Source: Citrobacter gillenii (GTDB taxonomy: Bacteria; Pseudomonadota; Gammaproteobacteria; Enterobacterales; Enterobacteriaceae). Taken from it: a DNA stretch of 64,000 nt. The stretch lies in the NCBI RefSeq assembly GCF_013337685.1, contig NZ_SUQN01000002.1:1-64000 (forward strand). The letters are read 5' to 3'. The notes below the pieces were generated by a model, which was given only the letters and a program-made list of their open reading frames with translations, had not been told where the DNA came from and ran no database searches. Shown piece after piece: positions 27,306-36,351 of this stretch. The position numbers were made by a program, and so were the translations under genes. Numbering within the stretch: the first letter of the stretch is position 1; every line of letters begins with the position of its first letter.

Positions 27306-28067
27306 ATGTCTTTTGCCACTGCACCCCGACGCCTTTTGCCGGGCCTGCTGTCTTTGTGTGTCGTGTTGTCATTACCGTGTATCGCCAAAGTTCAGCCTGT
27401 CTTATCAAATACCCCCTTAAACTATGCGGCGCAGTTGCGTATGCGTAATCGTGCCCGGTTACTCAAGCAGTATCATGTGCAGGTAAAAAAGCAGGCCAGC
27501 TACGTGGTAGAAGGTAATGCGGAAAGTAAAAAGGCACTGCGCCAGCAGAATCGCGTGCAGATTAAACAGCACCCGGAGTGGTTCCCAGGTCCGCTTAAAG
27601 CCAGCGATCATCGCTGGCAGGAACTCGCCGAAAATCCTCATTTTCTCAGCAGCGATCACCTGCACAACATCACCGAAGTGGCGATTCATCGCCTTGAGCA
27701 ACAGTTAGGTAAACCGTATCTGTGGGGGGGAACCCGTCCGGATGAAGGCTTTGACTGCAGCGGGCTCGTTTTCTATGCCTACAATAAAATTCTGGCGGCG
27801 AAACTGCCCCGTACTGCCAATGAAATGTATCACTATCGGCGGGCGACAATTGTCTCTAATCGCGATTTACGTCGTGGTGATTTACTGTTTTTCCATATTC
27901 ACAGCCGGGATATTGCCGATCATATGGGGGTCTATTTGGGGCAGGGGCAATTTATTGAGTCGCCACGTACCGGCGAAACGATCCGGGTCAGCACCTTGTC
28001 CGAACCTTTCTGGCAGGATCATTATCTCGGTGCCCGACGAATTCTGACGGAAAATACAATTCTGTAA
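27306..28067 (+). CDS. yafL: NlpC/P60-family endopeptidase YafL
   Basis: This 253-residue exported protein has a hydrophobic signal sequence (PGLLSLCVVLSLPCIA) and a C-terminal NlpC/P60 cysteine-peptidase domain (about residues 130-250): catalytic Cys in GFDCSGLVFYAYN, Ser/Thr-rich LPRTANEMYH, His in DHMGVYLGQGQF. The family cuts D-gamma-glutamyl-diaminopimelate bonds in murein peptides. It resembles E. coli YafL in position and sequence. ATG 27306 is chosen; an in-frame TTG at 27285 is less likely. Confidence 0.87.
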   Translation: MSFATAPRRLLPGLLSLCVVLSLPCIAKVQPVLSNTPLNYAAQLRMRNRARLLKQYHVQVKKQASYVVEGNAESKKALRQQNRVQIKQHPEWFPGPLKASDHRWQELAENPHFLSSDHLHNITEVAIHRLEQQLGKPYLWGGTRPDEGFDCSGLVFYAYNKILAAKLPRTANEMYHYRRATIVSNRDLRRGDLLFFHIHSRDIADHMGVYLGQGQFIESPRTGETIRVSTLSEPFWQDHYLGARRILTENTIL

Positions 28068-28073
28068 TAGTCA

Positions 28074-28096
28074 GGCGGTACTTTCAGCACCGCCTC
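28074..28096. terminator. Small hairpin between yafL and lfhA
   Basis: A 7-bp stem (28074-28080 with 28090-28096) lies in the 37-base gap between the converging yafL and lfhA. No T-tract follows, so termination here is uncertain. Confidence 0.35.
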
Positions 28097-28104
28097 ATCA
28101 CGCG

Positions 28105-30198
28105 TTAGCTCAACGCGCCCATAATTTTTAATTCCAGCTCATCCGGCACTTCATTATAAGACAGCACCTGTAGCCCCGGCGCGAACAGACGAGCATAGCG
28201 AGCGAGCAGCGGACGTAACTGTGGAGCGACCAACAATATCGGTTCTTTCCCCGCGGCTTTCATTTGTTCTTTTATCTGCGGCATATTGGTCTGGAACTGA
28301 TTAAGCATATTCGGATCGACCGGTACGCTGTCGAGCATCACTTTGCCACTTTGCTGTGCCTGATTGACCACGTTTGCCAGTAAATTCTCCAGTTCACTAT
28401 TGAGCGTGTAGACCGCCAGCTCATCTTTGCGTACAAACGGGTGAGTAATACTGCGACGCAGCGCAAGACGGACATCTGCCGTCAGCAGAATGGGATCTTT
28501 GGTGGTCGCGCTGCTGGCAACCAGCACGGTGGCAATGGTAACGATATCGCGTAATGAAACGCCTTCGATAAGCAGCGTCCGGTAAATCTTCAATAACTGG
28601 CTGTAATTCAGCGCCGCGCTGAGATCTTCCGCCAGACGCGGTGCCATGGACGACAGGCGGTTATGTAACTGCGTAATATCATCGTAATTAAACAGATCGG
28701 GAATATAGCGACGAATAATCTTATTCACGTGCGTGGCAATGACGCTGGCGCTGTCAATAACCTGATACCCCATATTTAATGCCTTGGCTTTTTGCGCCGG
28801 CACAATCCAGGTAACGGGCATCCCGTAGGCCGGGTCGTTCCCTAACACGCCATCTATTTCGCCGTAAGTTTCGCTGGAGGGTAGCGCCATCAGCTTATCT
28901 GAGGGGATATCCGCCTCATCCGCTTTAATCCCATTGATGAAAATGGCGTACTGCGTGGGTTTCAGTCTGAAGTTTTCGCGGATACGAATTTCAGGCAGCA
29001 ACACGCCGTTGCCGTCAGAAATCACCTGCCGCACGCCACGAATACGCTGGGTCAGCGGATTACCTTTCGATTTATCGACCAGCGCCACCAGCTTATAGCC
29101 CAGACTCAGGCTAATGGGCTCAATTAACGGAATGGTTTCCCAACTGACCTGCTGCTCGGTGGTTTCGGTGATGGTTTTGGTCAGCGTTTCGAGATTTTTC
29201 TCTTCAGTCTCGGCGACTTTCGGACGCTTGCTCATGCGCCAGGCGGTGAACCCTAACAGCGCCGTAAAAGCCAGGAACGGGAAATGTGGCATGCCCGGCA
29301 CAACGGCCAGCACGAACATAATGCTGGTGGCGGTATAGAGCACCGAAGGGCTGGCCAGCAGCTGGCTACGTACGTCGGTAGCAATATCGCCGCTGTCGCT
29401 GACGCGCGTGACGATAATCGCCGCCGCCGTCGACAGCAGCAAAGACGGGATTTGCGCGACCAGGCCGTCACCGATGGTCATCAGCACGTATTGCTGGAAC
29501 GCGGCCTCAGCGCTTAAATCGTATTTAAAGATCCCAATACAGACGCCGCCGATCAGGTTGATGGCCAGGATCATCATCCCGGCGATGGCGTCCCCACGCA
29601 CGAACTTTGAAGCACCATCCATCGCACCGTAGAAATCTGCCTCACCCGCCACGTCTTTGCGTCGTGTTTGCGCCTGCGCCTGGTTGATCAACCCGGCATT
29701 CAGATCGGCATCAATCGCCATCTGTTTACCGGGCATCGCGTCCAGCGTAAAGCGGGCAGACACCTCGGAGATACGTTCAGCACCTTTAGTGACCACGATA
29801 AAGTTGATGATCATCAGGATGATAAACACCACAAAGCCGACCACGAAGTTACCGCCGATCACCACCTGACCGAAGGACTCGATCACTTTACCGGCGGCAC
29901 CGGCACCCATATGGCCATGCAGTAACACCACGCGCGTTGACGCCACGTTTAGCGTCAATCGCATTAGGGTGGTAATCAGCAAAATGGTCGGGAACAGGCT
30001 GAATTCGAGCGGTCGTTTTGCGGAAACGGCCACCAATAGCACCATCACCGCCAGCACGATGTTAAAGGTGAACAGAATATCCAAAAGTGCAGGTGGTAGC
30101 GGCAGGATCACCATCGCCAGAATACACAGGATCACCAGCGGCACGCCGATATTGCCGTTACGCAGCAGCGCCATGAATTGTTTAGTTATTTTCGGCAT
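28105..30198 (-). CDS. lfhA: Flag-2 flagellar export gate protein LfhA (FlhA)
   Basis: This 697-residue inner-membrane protein is the FlhA-type ring of the flagellar type III export apparatus. The N-terminal half has about eight membrane helices, and the family signature VTKGAERISEVSARFTLD followed by PGKQMAIDADLNAG is intact (around 145-180). The C-terminal half is the cytoplasmic docking platform, ending in ELELKIMGAL. E. coli K-12 keeps only a truncated remnant (fhiA) here, whereas this copy is full-length. It overlaps lfhB by 17 bases and is the last gene of the lfiM-to-lfhA operon. Confidence 0.95.
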   Translation of the reverse strand: MPKITKQFMALLRNGNIGVPLVILCILAMVILPLPPALLDILFTFNIVLAVMVLLVAVSAKRPLEFSLFPTILLITTLMRLTLNVASTRVVLLHGHMGAGAAGKVIESFGQVVIGGNFVVGFVVFIILMIINFIVVTKGAERISEVSARFTLDAMPGKQMAIDADLNAGLINQAQAQTRRKDVAGEADFYGAMDGASKFVRGDAIAGMMILAINLIGGVCIGIFKYDLSAEAAFQQYVLMTIGDGLVAQIPSLLLSTAAAIIVTRVSDSGDIATDVRSQLLASPSVLYTATSIMFVLAVVPGMPHFPFLAFTALLGFTAWRMSKRPKVAETEEKNLETLTKTITETTEQQVSWETIPLIEPISLSLGYKLVALVDKSKGNPLTQRIRGVRQVISDGNGVLLPEIRIRENFRLKPTQYAIFINGIKADEADIPSDKLMALPSSETYGEIDGVLGNDPAYGMPVTWIVPAQKAKALNMGYQVIDSASVIATHVNKIIRRYIPDLFNYDDITQLHNRLSSMAPRLAEDLSAALNYSQLLKIYRTLLIEGVSLRDIVTIATVLVASSATTKDPILLTADVRLALRRSITHPFVRKDELAVYTLNSELENLLANVVNQAQQSGKVMLDSVPVDPNMLNQFQTNMPQIKEQMKAAGKEPILLVAPQLRPLLARYARLFAPGLQVLSYNEVPDELELKIMGALS

Positions 30199-31321
30199 CC
30201 AGTTTAAGAACCTCTTTTGGAATGGAAATATGTCTGTTCAGTGAAGGGCGTGCTTGTGCTCCGTCACGCCAGTGTTTCATTTGCAGGACGTAGGTCAGGA
30301 CGTGGGCAATCGCCCGATAAAGTTGAAACGGAATTTGCTGATTCACCTGGGTGGTGTAATAAACAGAGCGTGCCAGCTTGGGAAACTCAACGACTTCAAT
30401 GTTGTTCTCTGCAGCGACCTGGCGGATATACAGTGCAATTTCATCCGTGCCTTTGGCGACAACGAACGGCGCGGCGGCGCGAGCATGGTCATACTGTAAG
30501 GCGACGGCGTAGTGCGTTGGGTTGACGATCACTACGTTGGCCTTCGGTACCACTTTGCGAATTTGGCCCATCGCCATTTGCCGTTGCAAACGCCGGATCC
30601 TCGCTTTAACCTCTGGTTTACCTTCCTGGTTTTTATATTCTTCTTTTATTTCCTGCTTGGTCATCTTCAGTCCTTTGGTGAACATTTTTTTCGCCAGAGG
30701 AACGTCCACGAGAGCAAAAAAGATAAACAAGATGACAAAGTTGCGCATCACGCTGCTGTAGAGTGATAGACCATCGCTAATCGCCTGTTTAAAAAACAGC
30801 TCTTGTAACCCGAGAAACGAGGCAAAGTTATTGCGCAGGGTTATCCACAGCATGATTAAAAGCACGATAGCCTTCAGCGTCATTTTTCCGGTTTCCACCA
30901 GATGCTCTGTGGAGAACAGACGCCCTATGCCCTTAATCGGACTTAACTTGCTGAAGTCCGGTAAAATTTTCTTCGGCAGGAACAGCCATCCACCCGGCAC
31001 CAGCGAGGCAAACAGGGCGGCTACGGGCATCGGCAACAGCGTCAGAATAAATTTCGCCAGAATCAGCAGATGATGTTCGAGGAACTGTCCGATGATGTCC
31101 GGGTCATTAATATTCTGTGCGTACTGATGCACGCTGATGAAGCTTTCGCGCACGAAATCTTCATACCAGGGGAAGCTGCTGGAGATCACCATAAACGCGG
31201 CAAACAAGCTGGCGGCAAGCCCCATGTCTTTTGAACGCGGGATTTGCCCATCCTCTCTGGCTTTGCGAAGTTTTTGCGCCGAGGGTTTTTCTGTTTTTTC
31301 TTCGCTGCTGCTATCCGCCAT
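30182..31321 (-). CDS. lfhB: Flag-2 export specificity switch protein LfhB (FlhB)
   Basis: This 379-residue protein is the FlhB-type switch of the export apparatus. It has a charged N-terminus (SEEKTEKPSAQKLRKAREDG, the family signature), four membrane helices (about 30-215) and a cytoplasmic domain with the autocleavage motif in VIVNPTHYAVAL (cut between Asn and Pro). Cleavage changes export from rod-hook to filament substrates. It overlaps lfiR by 11 bases and lfhA by 17, implying coupled translation. Confidence 0.95.
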   Translation of the reverse strand: MADSSSEEKTEKPSAQKLRKAREDGQIPRSKDMGLAASLFAAFMVISSSFPWYEDFVRESFISVHQYAQNINDPDIIGQFLEHHLLILAKFILTLLPMPVAALFASLVPGGWLFLPKKILPDFSKLSPIKGIGRLFSTEHLVETGKMTLKAIVLLIMLWITLRNNFASFLGLQELFFKQAISDGLSLYSSVMRNFVILFIFFALVDVPLAKKMFTKGLKMTKQEIKEEYKNQEGKPEVKARIRRLQRQMAMGQIRKVVPKANVVIVNPTHYAVALQYDHARAAAPFVVAKGTDEIALYIRQVAAENNIEVVEFPKLARSVYYTTQVNQQIPFQLYRAIAHVLTYVLQMKHWRDGAQARPSLNRHISIPKEVLKLDAENN

Positions 31322-32093
31322 AGTGTCCCTTTAGCGCGTCGAGCTGCTGCAGGACGAAATTCGCCAGGTGCAGATAGTGGTCGGGCAGGTTGTACAGCAG
31401 GGTGGCGAAACAGACCAGACCCGCCAGCATATTGATAGGAAAGCCCAGGGAATAAAGGTTGAGTGGGGGCGCAATGCGGTTCAGCAGACCAAAGCAGCCC
31501 TGAACAACCAGCATGATAAACGTGGTTGGTAGCGCCAGCAGCGTGGCGGCTGCAAATACCCAGCCCAGCGCCAGGGAAATAGTGCGCAGAGATTGCGGAT
31601 GCAGCGCATTGCCAATCGGCCAGTAGGTAAAGCTTTTGAATAAAATACTCACCAGCAGCAGATGCCCATCCATCGCGAAGAACAGAATTACCGCGTAAAT
31701 GTTGATCATTTCCGCCAGCACCGTCGTCGATGCGCCGCTGCTGGGATCGTTCATCACCGCCATACTCATCCCCATATTAAACGAGAGGATCTGCCCGGCT
31801 AACTGGAGTGCTAAAAACAGAAACTGCAGCATCAGGCCAAACAACATACCCCACAGAAACTGTTCTGCGGTCAGGATGATGCTGTTTATTGACAGCAGGC
31901 TGCTGGGGACGGGGTGGGGGATCAACGGCGTAATGATGAATGCCAGCGCCAGTGACAGCACGATACGTATGCGGACCGTCAGCGCGGCGTTATCCAGCAC
32001 CGGCGCATAGTGTATAAACGCCATAATGCGCACGAAGGGAAACCACATGCCCAGGATCAGGCTGCTTAGCTGTGTGATATCGGTTTCGCGCAT
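31311..32093 (-). CDS. lfiR: Flag-2 export apparatus protein LfiR (FliR)
   Basis: This 260-residue integral membrane protein has about six hydrophobic segments and the FliR features MWFPFVRIMAFIHYAPVL and LSFNMGMSMAVMNDPSSG. FliR joins FliP and FliQ to form the export gate pore. It lies directly downstream of lfiQ (one-base gap) and overlaps lfhB. Confidence 0.94.
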   Translation of the reverse strand: MRETDITQLSSLILGMWFPFVRIMAFIHYAPVLDNAALTVRIRIVLSLALAFIITPLIPHPVPSSLLSINSIILTAEQFLWGMLFGLMLQFLFLALQLAGQILSFNMGMSMAVMNDPSSGASTTVLAEMINIYAVILFFAMDGHLLLVSILFKSFTYWPIGNALHPQSLRTISLALGWVFAAATLLALPTTFIMLVVQGCFGLLNRIAPPLNLYSLGFPINMLAGLVCFATLLYNLPDHYLHLANFVLQQLDALKGHYGG

Positions 32094-32094
32094 G

Positions 32095-32367
32095 TCAGTG
32101 CACCAGAATGGCGGCCTGAGTGAACAGATGCACGCAGAGATCGCTCAACTGGACGATCATCCATTTCCCGGCAATCCCCAATACTGCCAGCGTGACAATC
32201 AGCCTGGGTAAAAAGCTGAGGGTCTGTTCGTTAATCTGCGTCACCGCCTGGAAAATGCTGACCAACAGGCCGACCAACAGGCTGGGCACGACCAGCACGC
32301 AGACCAGGATAATCACGACTTTTATGCCGCTGGCGACAATATCGGCTGCTACATCAATCGTTAACAT
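32095..32367 (-). CDS. lfiQ: Flag-2 export apparatus protein LfiQ (FliQ)
   Basis: This 90-residue protein has two membrane helices separated by a short loop (AVTQINEQTLSFLPRL), the size and layout of FliQ, whose four to five copies surround the FliP-FliR gate. It begins MLTIDVAADIVASGIKV. It sits two bases after lfiP. Confidence 0.94.
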   Translation of the reverse strand: MLTIDVAADIVASGIKVVIILVCVLVVPSLLVGLLVSIFQAVTQINEQTLSFLPRLIVTLAVLGIAGKWMIVQLSDLCVHLFTQAAILVH

Positions 32368-32369
32368 AA

Positions 32370-33128
32370 TTATCCCAGCCCCAGGCCACGAATACTGGAG
32401 GTGAGCGTCCCGACGGTCAGCGCCCAGCCATCGATCAGCACGAAGAGCATCAGCTTAAAGGGGAGTGAAACGATCAACGGTGACAGCATCATCATGCCCA
32501 TTGCCATCAACACGCTGGCGACGATCAGGTCGATCACCAGGAACGGAATGTAAATCATGAAGCCTATCTGAAAGGCCGTTTTCAGCTCGCTCAGGACATA
32601 GGCGGGAACCACAATGGAGAGATCCTGATCTGCCGCGTTACCGTGCGCATTGGCGATGGTCATGATCTGCGCAATGGCTTTTTTGTTGGTCTGCGCCAAC
32701 ATAAAGCGTTTTAGCGGTGAGGCGGCGGTGCTTAGCGCGTCAGAAAGCGTAATCTGGTCGTTTTCAAAAGGCACCACGGCATGATCGTAGATGTTGATCC
32801 AGATGGGCCGCATTACCAGCATGGTTAACGACAGTGCGATGCCAATCAGGATGCGGTTGGGCGGCGTTTGCTGCAGCCCCAGCGCCTGACGTAGCAACGA
32901 GAGGACAATAATAAAGCGGGTAAAACAGGTCATCATCAGCACCAGCGTAGGCAGAATGCCCACCAGCGTCATCAGTAGCAGAACCTGAATCTTGACGCTG
33001 TATTCTTGGCTATTACCGTGTGAAATCACATTCAGCAACGGGATATCTCCCCCTTGCGCACAGGCAAAGGGAGAAAGGATGAGCAACGAGATACCCAGTA
33101 CCAGAGTGAAGGTAGGTGCGCGTTTCAT
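32370..33128 (-). CDS. lfiP: Flag-2 export apparatus protein LfiP (FliP)
   Basis: This 252-residue protein has a cleavable signal peptide (ISLLILSPFACAQG), as FliP does, and family signatures: MTCFTRFIIVLSLLRQALGL, the MRPIWINIYDHAVVPF segment and DIIVASVLMAMGMMMLSP-like helix. FliP is the core of the flagellar export gate. It overlaps lfiN by four bases. Confidence 0.95.
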   Translation of the reverse strand: MKRAPTFTLVLGISLLILSPFACAQGGDIPLLNVISHGNSQEYSVKIQVLLLMTLVGILPTLVLMMTCFTRFIIVLSLLRQALGLQQTPPNRILIGIALSLTMLVMRPIWINIYDHAVVPFENDQITLSDALSTAASPLKRFMLAQTNKKAIAQIMTIANAHGNAADQDLSIVVPAYVLSELKTAFQIGFMIYIPFLVIDLIVASVLMAMGMMMLSPLIVSLPFKLMLFVLIDGWALTVGTLTSSIRGLGLG

Positions 33129-33496
33129 GGGGCCAGATCGTTGATTTCATGCGTGTTGAATTCAAGGACCCGCAGGCCATATTTTTCATTCACTACCACC
33201 ACTTCGGCCTTACCCAGCAGGATATTATTCACTTTAATATCCAGCGGCTCCCCTGCGAGTTTGTCCATCTCAATGACGGTGTCATCATCAATGTTCAGCA
33301 GGTCAGACAGCATGATCTCTACCGAGGAGACTTCCAGCGTTAACGTTACCGGAATACGCTTGAGGAGGGTCATGGATTCGGAAAAACGATCTTCTAACCG
33401 CGTCACCAGTGTTTCGGTGACCGACACCGCAGACGCTGTGGTGGCTTCCGGGGTTAACTCGAAGCCTTGCTCTAAAATATCTTGTTGCTTACTCAT
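33125..33496 (-). CDS. lfiN: Flag-2 motor switch protein LfiN (FliN)
   Basis: This 123-residue protein has a variable N-terminal half and a SpoA domain at about 45-115 (RIPVTLTLEVSSVEIMLSDLL, LAGEPLDIKVNNILLGKAEVVVVNEKYGLRV), the FliN/C-ring fold. It forms the base of the cytoplasmic switch ring with LfiM and assists delivery of the export ATPase complex. Its start overlaps the lfiM stop by eight bases. Confidence 0.93.
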   Translation of the reverse strand: MSKQQDILEQGFELTPEATTASAVSVTETLVTRLEDRFSESMTLLKRIPVTLTLEVSSVEIMLSDLLNIDDDTVIEMDKLAGEPLDIKVNNILLGKAEVVVVNEKYGLRVLEFNTHEINDLAP

Positions 33497-34352
33497 AGGA
33501 TTTCTCAGTCTTACTCGTTAACTCGGACAAAAACAGTTTGTCTTTATCTTCGACGATCAGGGCGTTAAATAATTCGGACTTCCCGATATAAACCGGGAAC
33601 GTATCTGGCATCGCAATGGGTAAAATATCTCCCGGCTTAATGGCCGTCAGGTCGGCAACATTGAGCGGGATCTCGGCTATCTTCACGTTCATGGTCAGCG
33701 GCAGCGTATTAATAATCTCTTTGATCAGCGTTTTTTTACGCGCTTGGGCGTGGGGTTTATCAACCAGCTTTTTTTTATCACCGTGTTCACTACGACGAAT
33801 CAAATTCAAAATATAATCAGTATGTGAATCATCGAGTAAGATCCTGAAACTGGCGTTCTCATCATCGCCTAGTATAAATATCAGTTGATAAGCCCAGTGG
33901 GTCTGGACGGTGCTGCTGTCGGGTTTAAGCGTGAGTGGGATACCGGATATGTTTTTATTAAAAATGATATTACAGGTATCAAGTGCCAGCCGACTTTTCA
34001 ACCGGGTTTCGGTTTTGGTGGGTAAATCTTCTGATGACTTTTCGTCAATCATTGATGACGTCAGACCATAGAAGTTACCTAGCAGCATTAACAATAATGT
34101 GCGGTCAATATCAAATGCCAAATGGCCAACTTGCGAAATTAATAACTCAGCACTCTTGTTAATAACATCCATCTCGCAGTGTATCTTCTTGAGTGTTATA
34201 TTTGTGCGGTGTTTCTTCAGAAAATAGTTTCCGAGATGTGATTCAATTGTATCAAAATTACCCGTAAACATAGTCGGCAGACGATGATATGGACGCCCAA
34301 GCCGGTTTCCTTCAAGCTTAAAGATTCCGGGTGTTTGACTATATTTCAGCAT
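33489..34352 (-). CDS. lfiM: Flag-2 motor switch protein LfiM (FliM-like, no CheY-binding peptide)
   Basis: This 287-residue protein is the first gene of the minus-strand export/switch operon. It aligns in layout with FliM: a middle domain (GNFDTIESHLGNYF onward) and a C-terminal SpoA domain (MNVKIAEIPLNVADLTAIKPGDILPI). Chemotactic FliM proteins start with a peptide of the form LSQxEIDALL that binds CheY-phosphate; none is visible here, and the protein is shorter than the ~330 of chemotactic FliM. ATG 34352 is chosen; a GTG at 34400 would add 16 residues without restoring the motif. Confidence 0.85.
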   Translation of the reverse strand: MLKYSQTPGIFKLEGNRLGRPYHRLPTMFTGNFDTIESHLGNYFLKKHRTNITLKKIHCEMDVINKSAELLISQVGHLAFDIDRTLLLMLLGNFYGLTSSMIDEKSSEDLPTKTETRLKSRLALDTCNIIFNKNISGIPLTLKPDSSTVQTHWAYQLIFILGDDENASFRILLDDSHTDYILNLIRRSEHGDKKKLVDKPHAQARKKTLIKEIINTLPLTMNVKIAEIPLNVADLTAIKPGDILPIAMPDTFPVYIGKSELFNALIVEDKDKLFLSELTSKTEKSYE

Positions 34353-34914
34353 GGTACACGTTCTCAGCCGTAATTTTGTTGGTGGATGAATAAATATCAC
34401 ATCCCGACGTTATCAAAGAAAATACAAATCCATTTAATTTTTTGAGCATCCTTGACGCTATTCTCTTATTGTTGGGAACCATGACCTATAAAATGAGGTG
34501 CATGGGAACATCGATAATCTCGGGCTGGATATTAAATATTCTACCCCTCTCTTCTGCAAGTTATTAATGGTGCGGTTCTATAATTAAAAAATTATTAATC
34601 ATATAACTGTGACATTCTCACCAGTTAGCGGCAGCGCTACAAATGCCTTTTCCATGCTTAATTTCTACACGCAAATCATTGTAACTCATTGTTTTTAAAT
34701 GAATAATATTTTTATTATCTTTTAATTTAAGATTGTTAACAGCACCAGTGGTAATCTTTTTTTAGGAAAAAACCTATTTGAAAATAGTCTTCGAAGGGGC
34801 TGCCATGTGGAAGGGCAGTAAAACATGAACAGGGACTGGATGAAAAACATGGCACGGGCGATATCTATTATTCGATAATGTGCTCGCTTTGGAATAATTT
34901 GTATATTTCTCGTT
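34353..34914. other. AT-rich divergent regulatory region between lfiM and lafK
   Basis: About 560 bases lack a credible gene and must carry the promoters of the export/switch operon (minus) and of lafK (plus). The stretch is very AT-rich in the middle. On the minus strand GG at 34646-34647 and GC at 34634-34635 have the exact ten-base spacing of a sigma-54 promoter, but the -12 element reads GCGCTG instead of TTGCTT, so this is a weak candidate only. A TGGCAC at 34851 on the plus strand has no -12 partner. Confidence 0.45.
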
Positions 34915-35937
34915 ATGGATGTTAACTTTACTTCTAAGTGTAAAATAATCATGTTTGAACTTATTGCCGAAGCAACCTCCAGCATCAATGCATTTGCACT
35001 AGCTAAGCGTATTGCTGCTTTTAATGTTCCTGTCCTTGTTCATGGTGAAACGGGGACGGGTAAAGAATGTGTTGCGAAATTTATACATTCTATTGCATTT
35101 GCACAGGACTCTCAGGCGCCTTATATCGGCGTTAACTGTGCTGCTATTCCTGAAAATATGCTCGAAGCTACGTTATTTGGTTATGACAAAGGTGCATTTA
35201 CTGGGGCCGTCGCGACCGTACCGGGAAAAATGGAATTAGCCAATAATGGCACTTTACTGCTCGACGAAATCGGCGACATGCCGTTAGCACTACAGGCGAA
35301 GATTTTGCGTGTTTTGCAGGAACAACAGGTTGAACGTCTGGGCAGTAATCGTTTAATTAAACTTAACTTCCGCCTTATTGCCTGCACCAATAAAAATCTT
35401 GAAGCCGAAGTTGCCGCAGGACGTTTCAGAGAAGATCTCTATTATCGCATGTCGGTTATCCCGGTGACGATGCCGCCGCTGCGCGAGCGGATGGAAGACA
35501 TTATTCCTCTGGCTGAATCCTTTATCAAAAAATACTCCACGGTACTGGCGAAGAATATCAAGCTCTCGGAATCATCACGGCGAGCATTACTCAGCTACGC
35601 CTGGCCGGGCAATGTACGCCAGCTCGAAAATGCCATTCAACGTGGCATGATTTTGAATCGAGATGGCGTAATTTATCCCGATACCTTGGGGCTTCCGTCT
35701 GTGGGATCCGATTCCTGGAGCGAGCCTGAATGGCAACCTAAGCCCAGTCCGCAAATAAGCGAAGGCGATAATTTGGGCCAGCATGGCCGCAGCGCGCAAT
35801 ATCAGTATATCGCTGACTTGATGCGCAAATATCAGGGCAATAAAACCAAAATTGCGGATTTACTAGGCATTACCCCACGTGCGCTTCGTTATCGTCTGGC
35901 GTCAATGAGAAAACAGGGAATCGAAATCTTCTCCTGA
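34915..35937 (+). CDS. lafK: Sigma-54-dependent transcriptional activator LafK
   Basis: This 340-residue protein is an AAA+ activator of sigma-54 RNA polymerase and the probable master regulator of Flag-2. It has Walker A GETGTGKE (44-51), the sigma-54 contact loop KGAFTGAVATVPGKME, Walker B TLLLDEIGDM, the conserved RFREDLYYRMSV and WPGNVRQLENAI segments, and a C-terminal Fis-type helix-turn-helix (NKTKIADLLGITPRALRYRL). There is almost no N-terminal regulatory domain: the AAA+ core begins by residue ~15. ATG 34951 is an alternative start. In Vibrio parahaemolyticus LafK activates early lateral flagellar genes. Confidence 0.93.
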   Translation: MDVNFTSKCKIIMFELIAEATSSINAFALAKRIAAFNVPVLVHGETGTGKECVAKFIHSIAFAQDSQAPYIGVNCAAIPENMLEATLFGYDKGAFTGAVATVPGKMELANNGTLLLDEIGDMPLALQAKILRVLQEQQVERLGSNRLIKLNFRLIACTNKNLEAEVAAGRFREDLYYRMSVIPVTMPPLRERMEDIIPLAESFIKKYSTVLAKNIKLSESSRRALLSYAWPGNVRQLENAIQRGMILNRDGVIYPDTLGLPSVGSDSWSEPEWQPKPSPQISEGDNLGQHGRSAQYQYIADLMRKYQGNKTKIADLLGITPRALRYRLASMRKQGIEIFS

Positions 35938-35984
35938 ATCCGTTGGTCGTGCAGCGAGCACTTTTTTCATTTTAAGAGTAGGTC

Positions 35985-36347
35985 ATGAGCATAAATATCC
36001 TAGCCCCAGCCAGTACGATGCAGACGCAAATGATGCAGGACATGCAGCAGATGAAGGAGGTCGCGCAGTCGCCCATCCTCTCGCCGATGCAGATTAACCG
36101 TGTTGGTGCGCAGTCGGCATCATCTCAGGTCTCCTTTGGCCAGATTATGCAAGGGGCGCTGAATCATGTTGATCAATATCAGCAGGTCGCCGAGCAACAA
36201 CAAACGGCCGTTGAGATGGGCAAAAGCGATGATCTGGCGGGGGCAATGATCGCCAGCCAACAGGCATCGCTGTCGTTCTCCGCGCTGGTTCAGGTCAGAA
36301 ATAAAGTCGCTTCTGGATTCAATGACCTGATGAGCATGTCAGTCTAA
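35985..36347 (+). CDS. lfiE: Flag-2 MS ring-rod junction protein LfiE (FliE)
   Basis: This 120-residue protein ends SLSFSALVQVRNKVASGFNDLMSMSV, the conserved C-terminal FliE helix that joins the MS ring to the rod. The N-terminal third is Met/Gln-rich and variable. It follows lafK by 47 bases and precedes lfiF by four, so lfiE-lfiJ are one operon, perhaps read through from lafK. Confidence 0.92.
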   Translation: MSINILAPASTMQTQMMQDMQQMKEVAQSPILSPMQINRVGAQSASSQVSFGQIMQGALNHVDQYQQVAEQQQTAVEMGKSDDLAGAMIASQQASLSFSALVQVRNKVASGFNDLMSMSV

Positions 36348-36351
36348 CGCT

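Noticed and set aside
34722-34988. Open minus-strand frame of 88 codons in the lfiM-lafK intergenic region
   Set aside because: Atypical AT-driven composition, no ribosome-binding site, overlaps the start of lafK, no recognisable domain.
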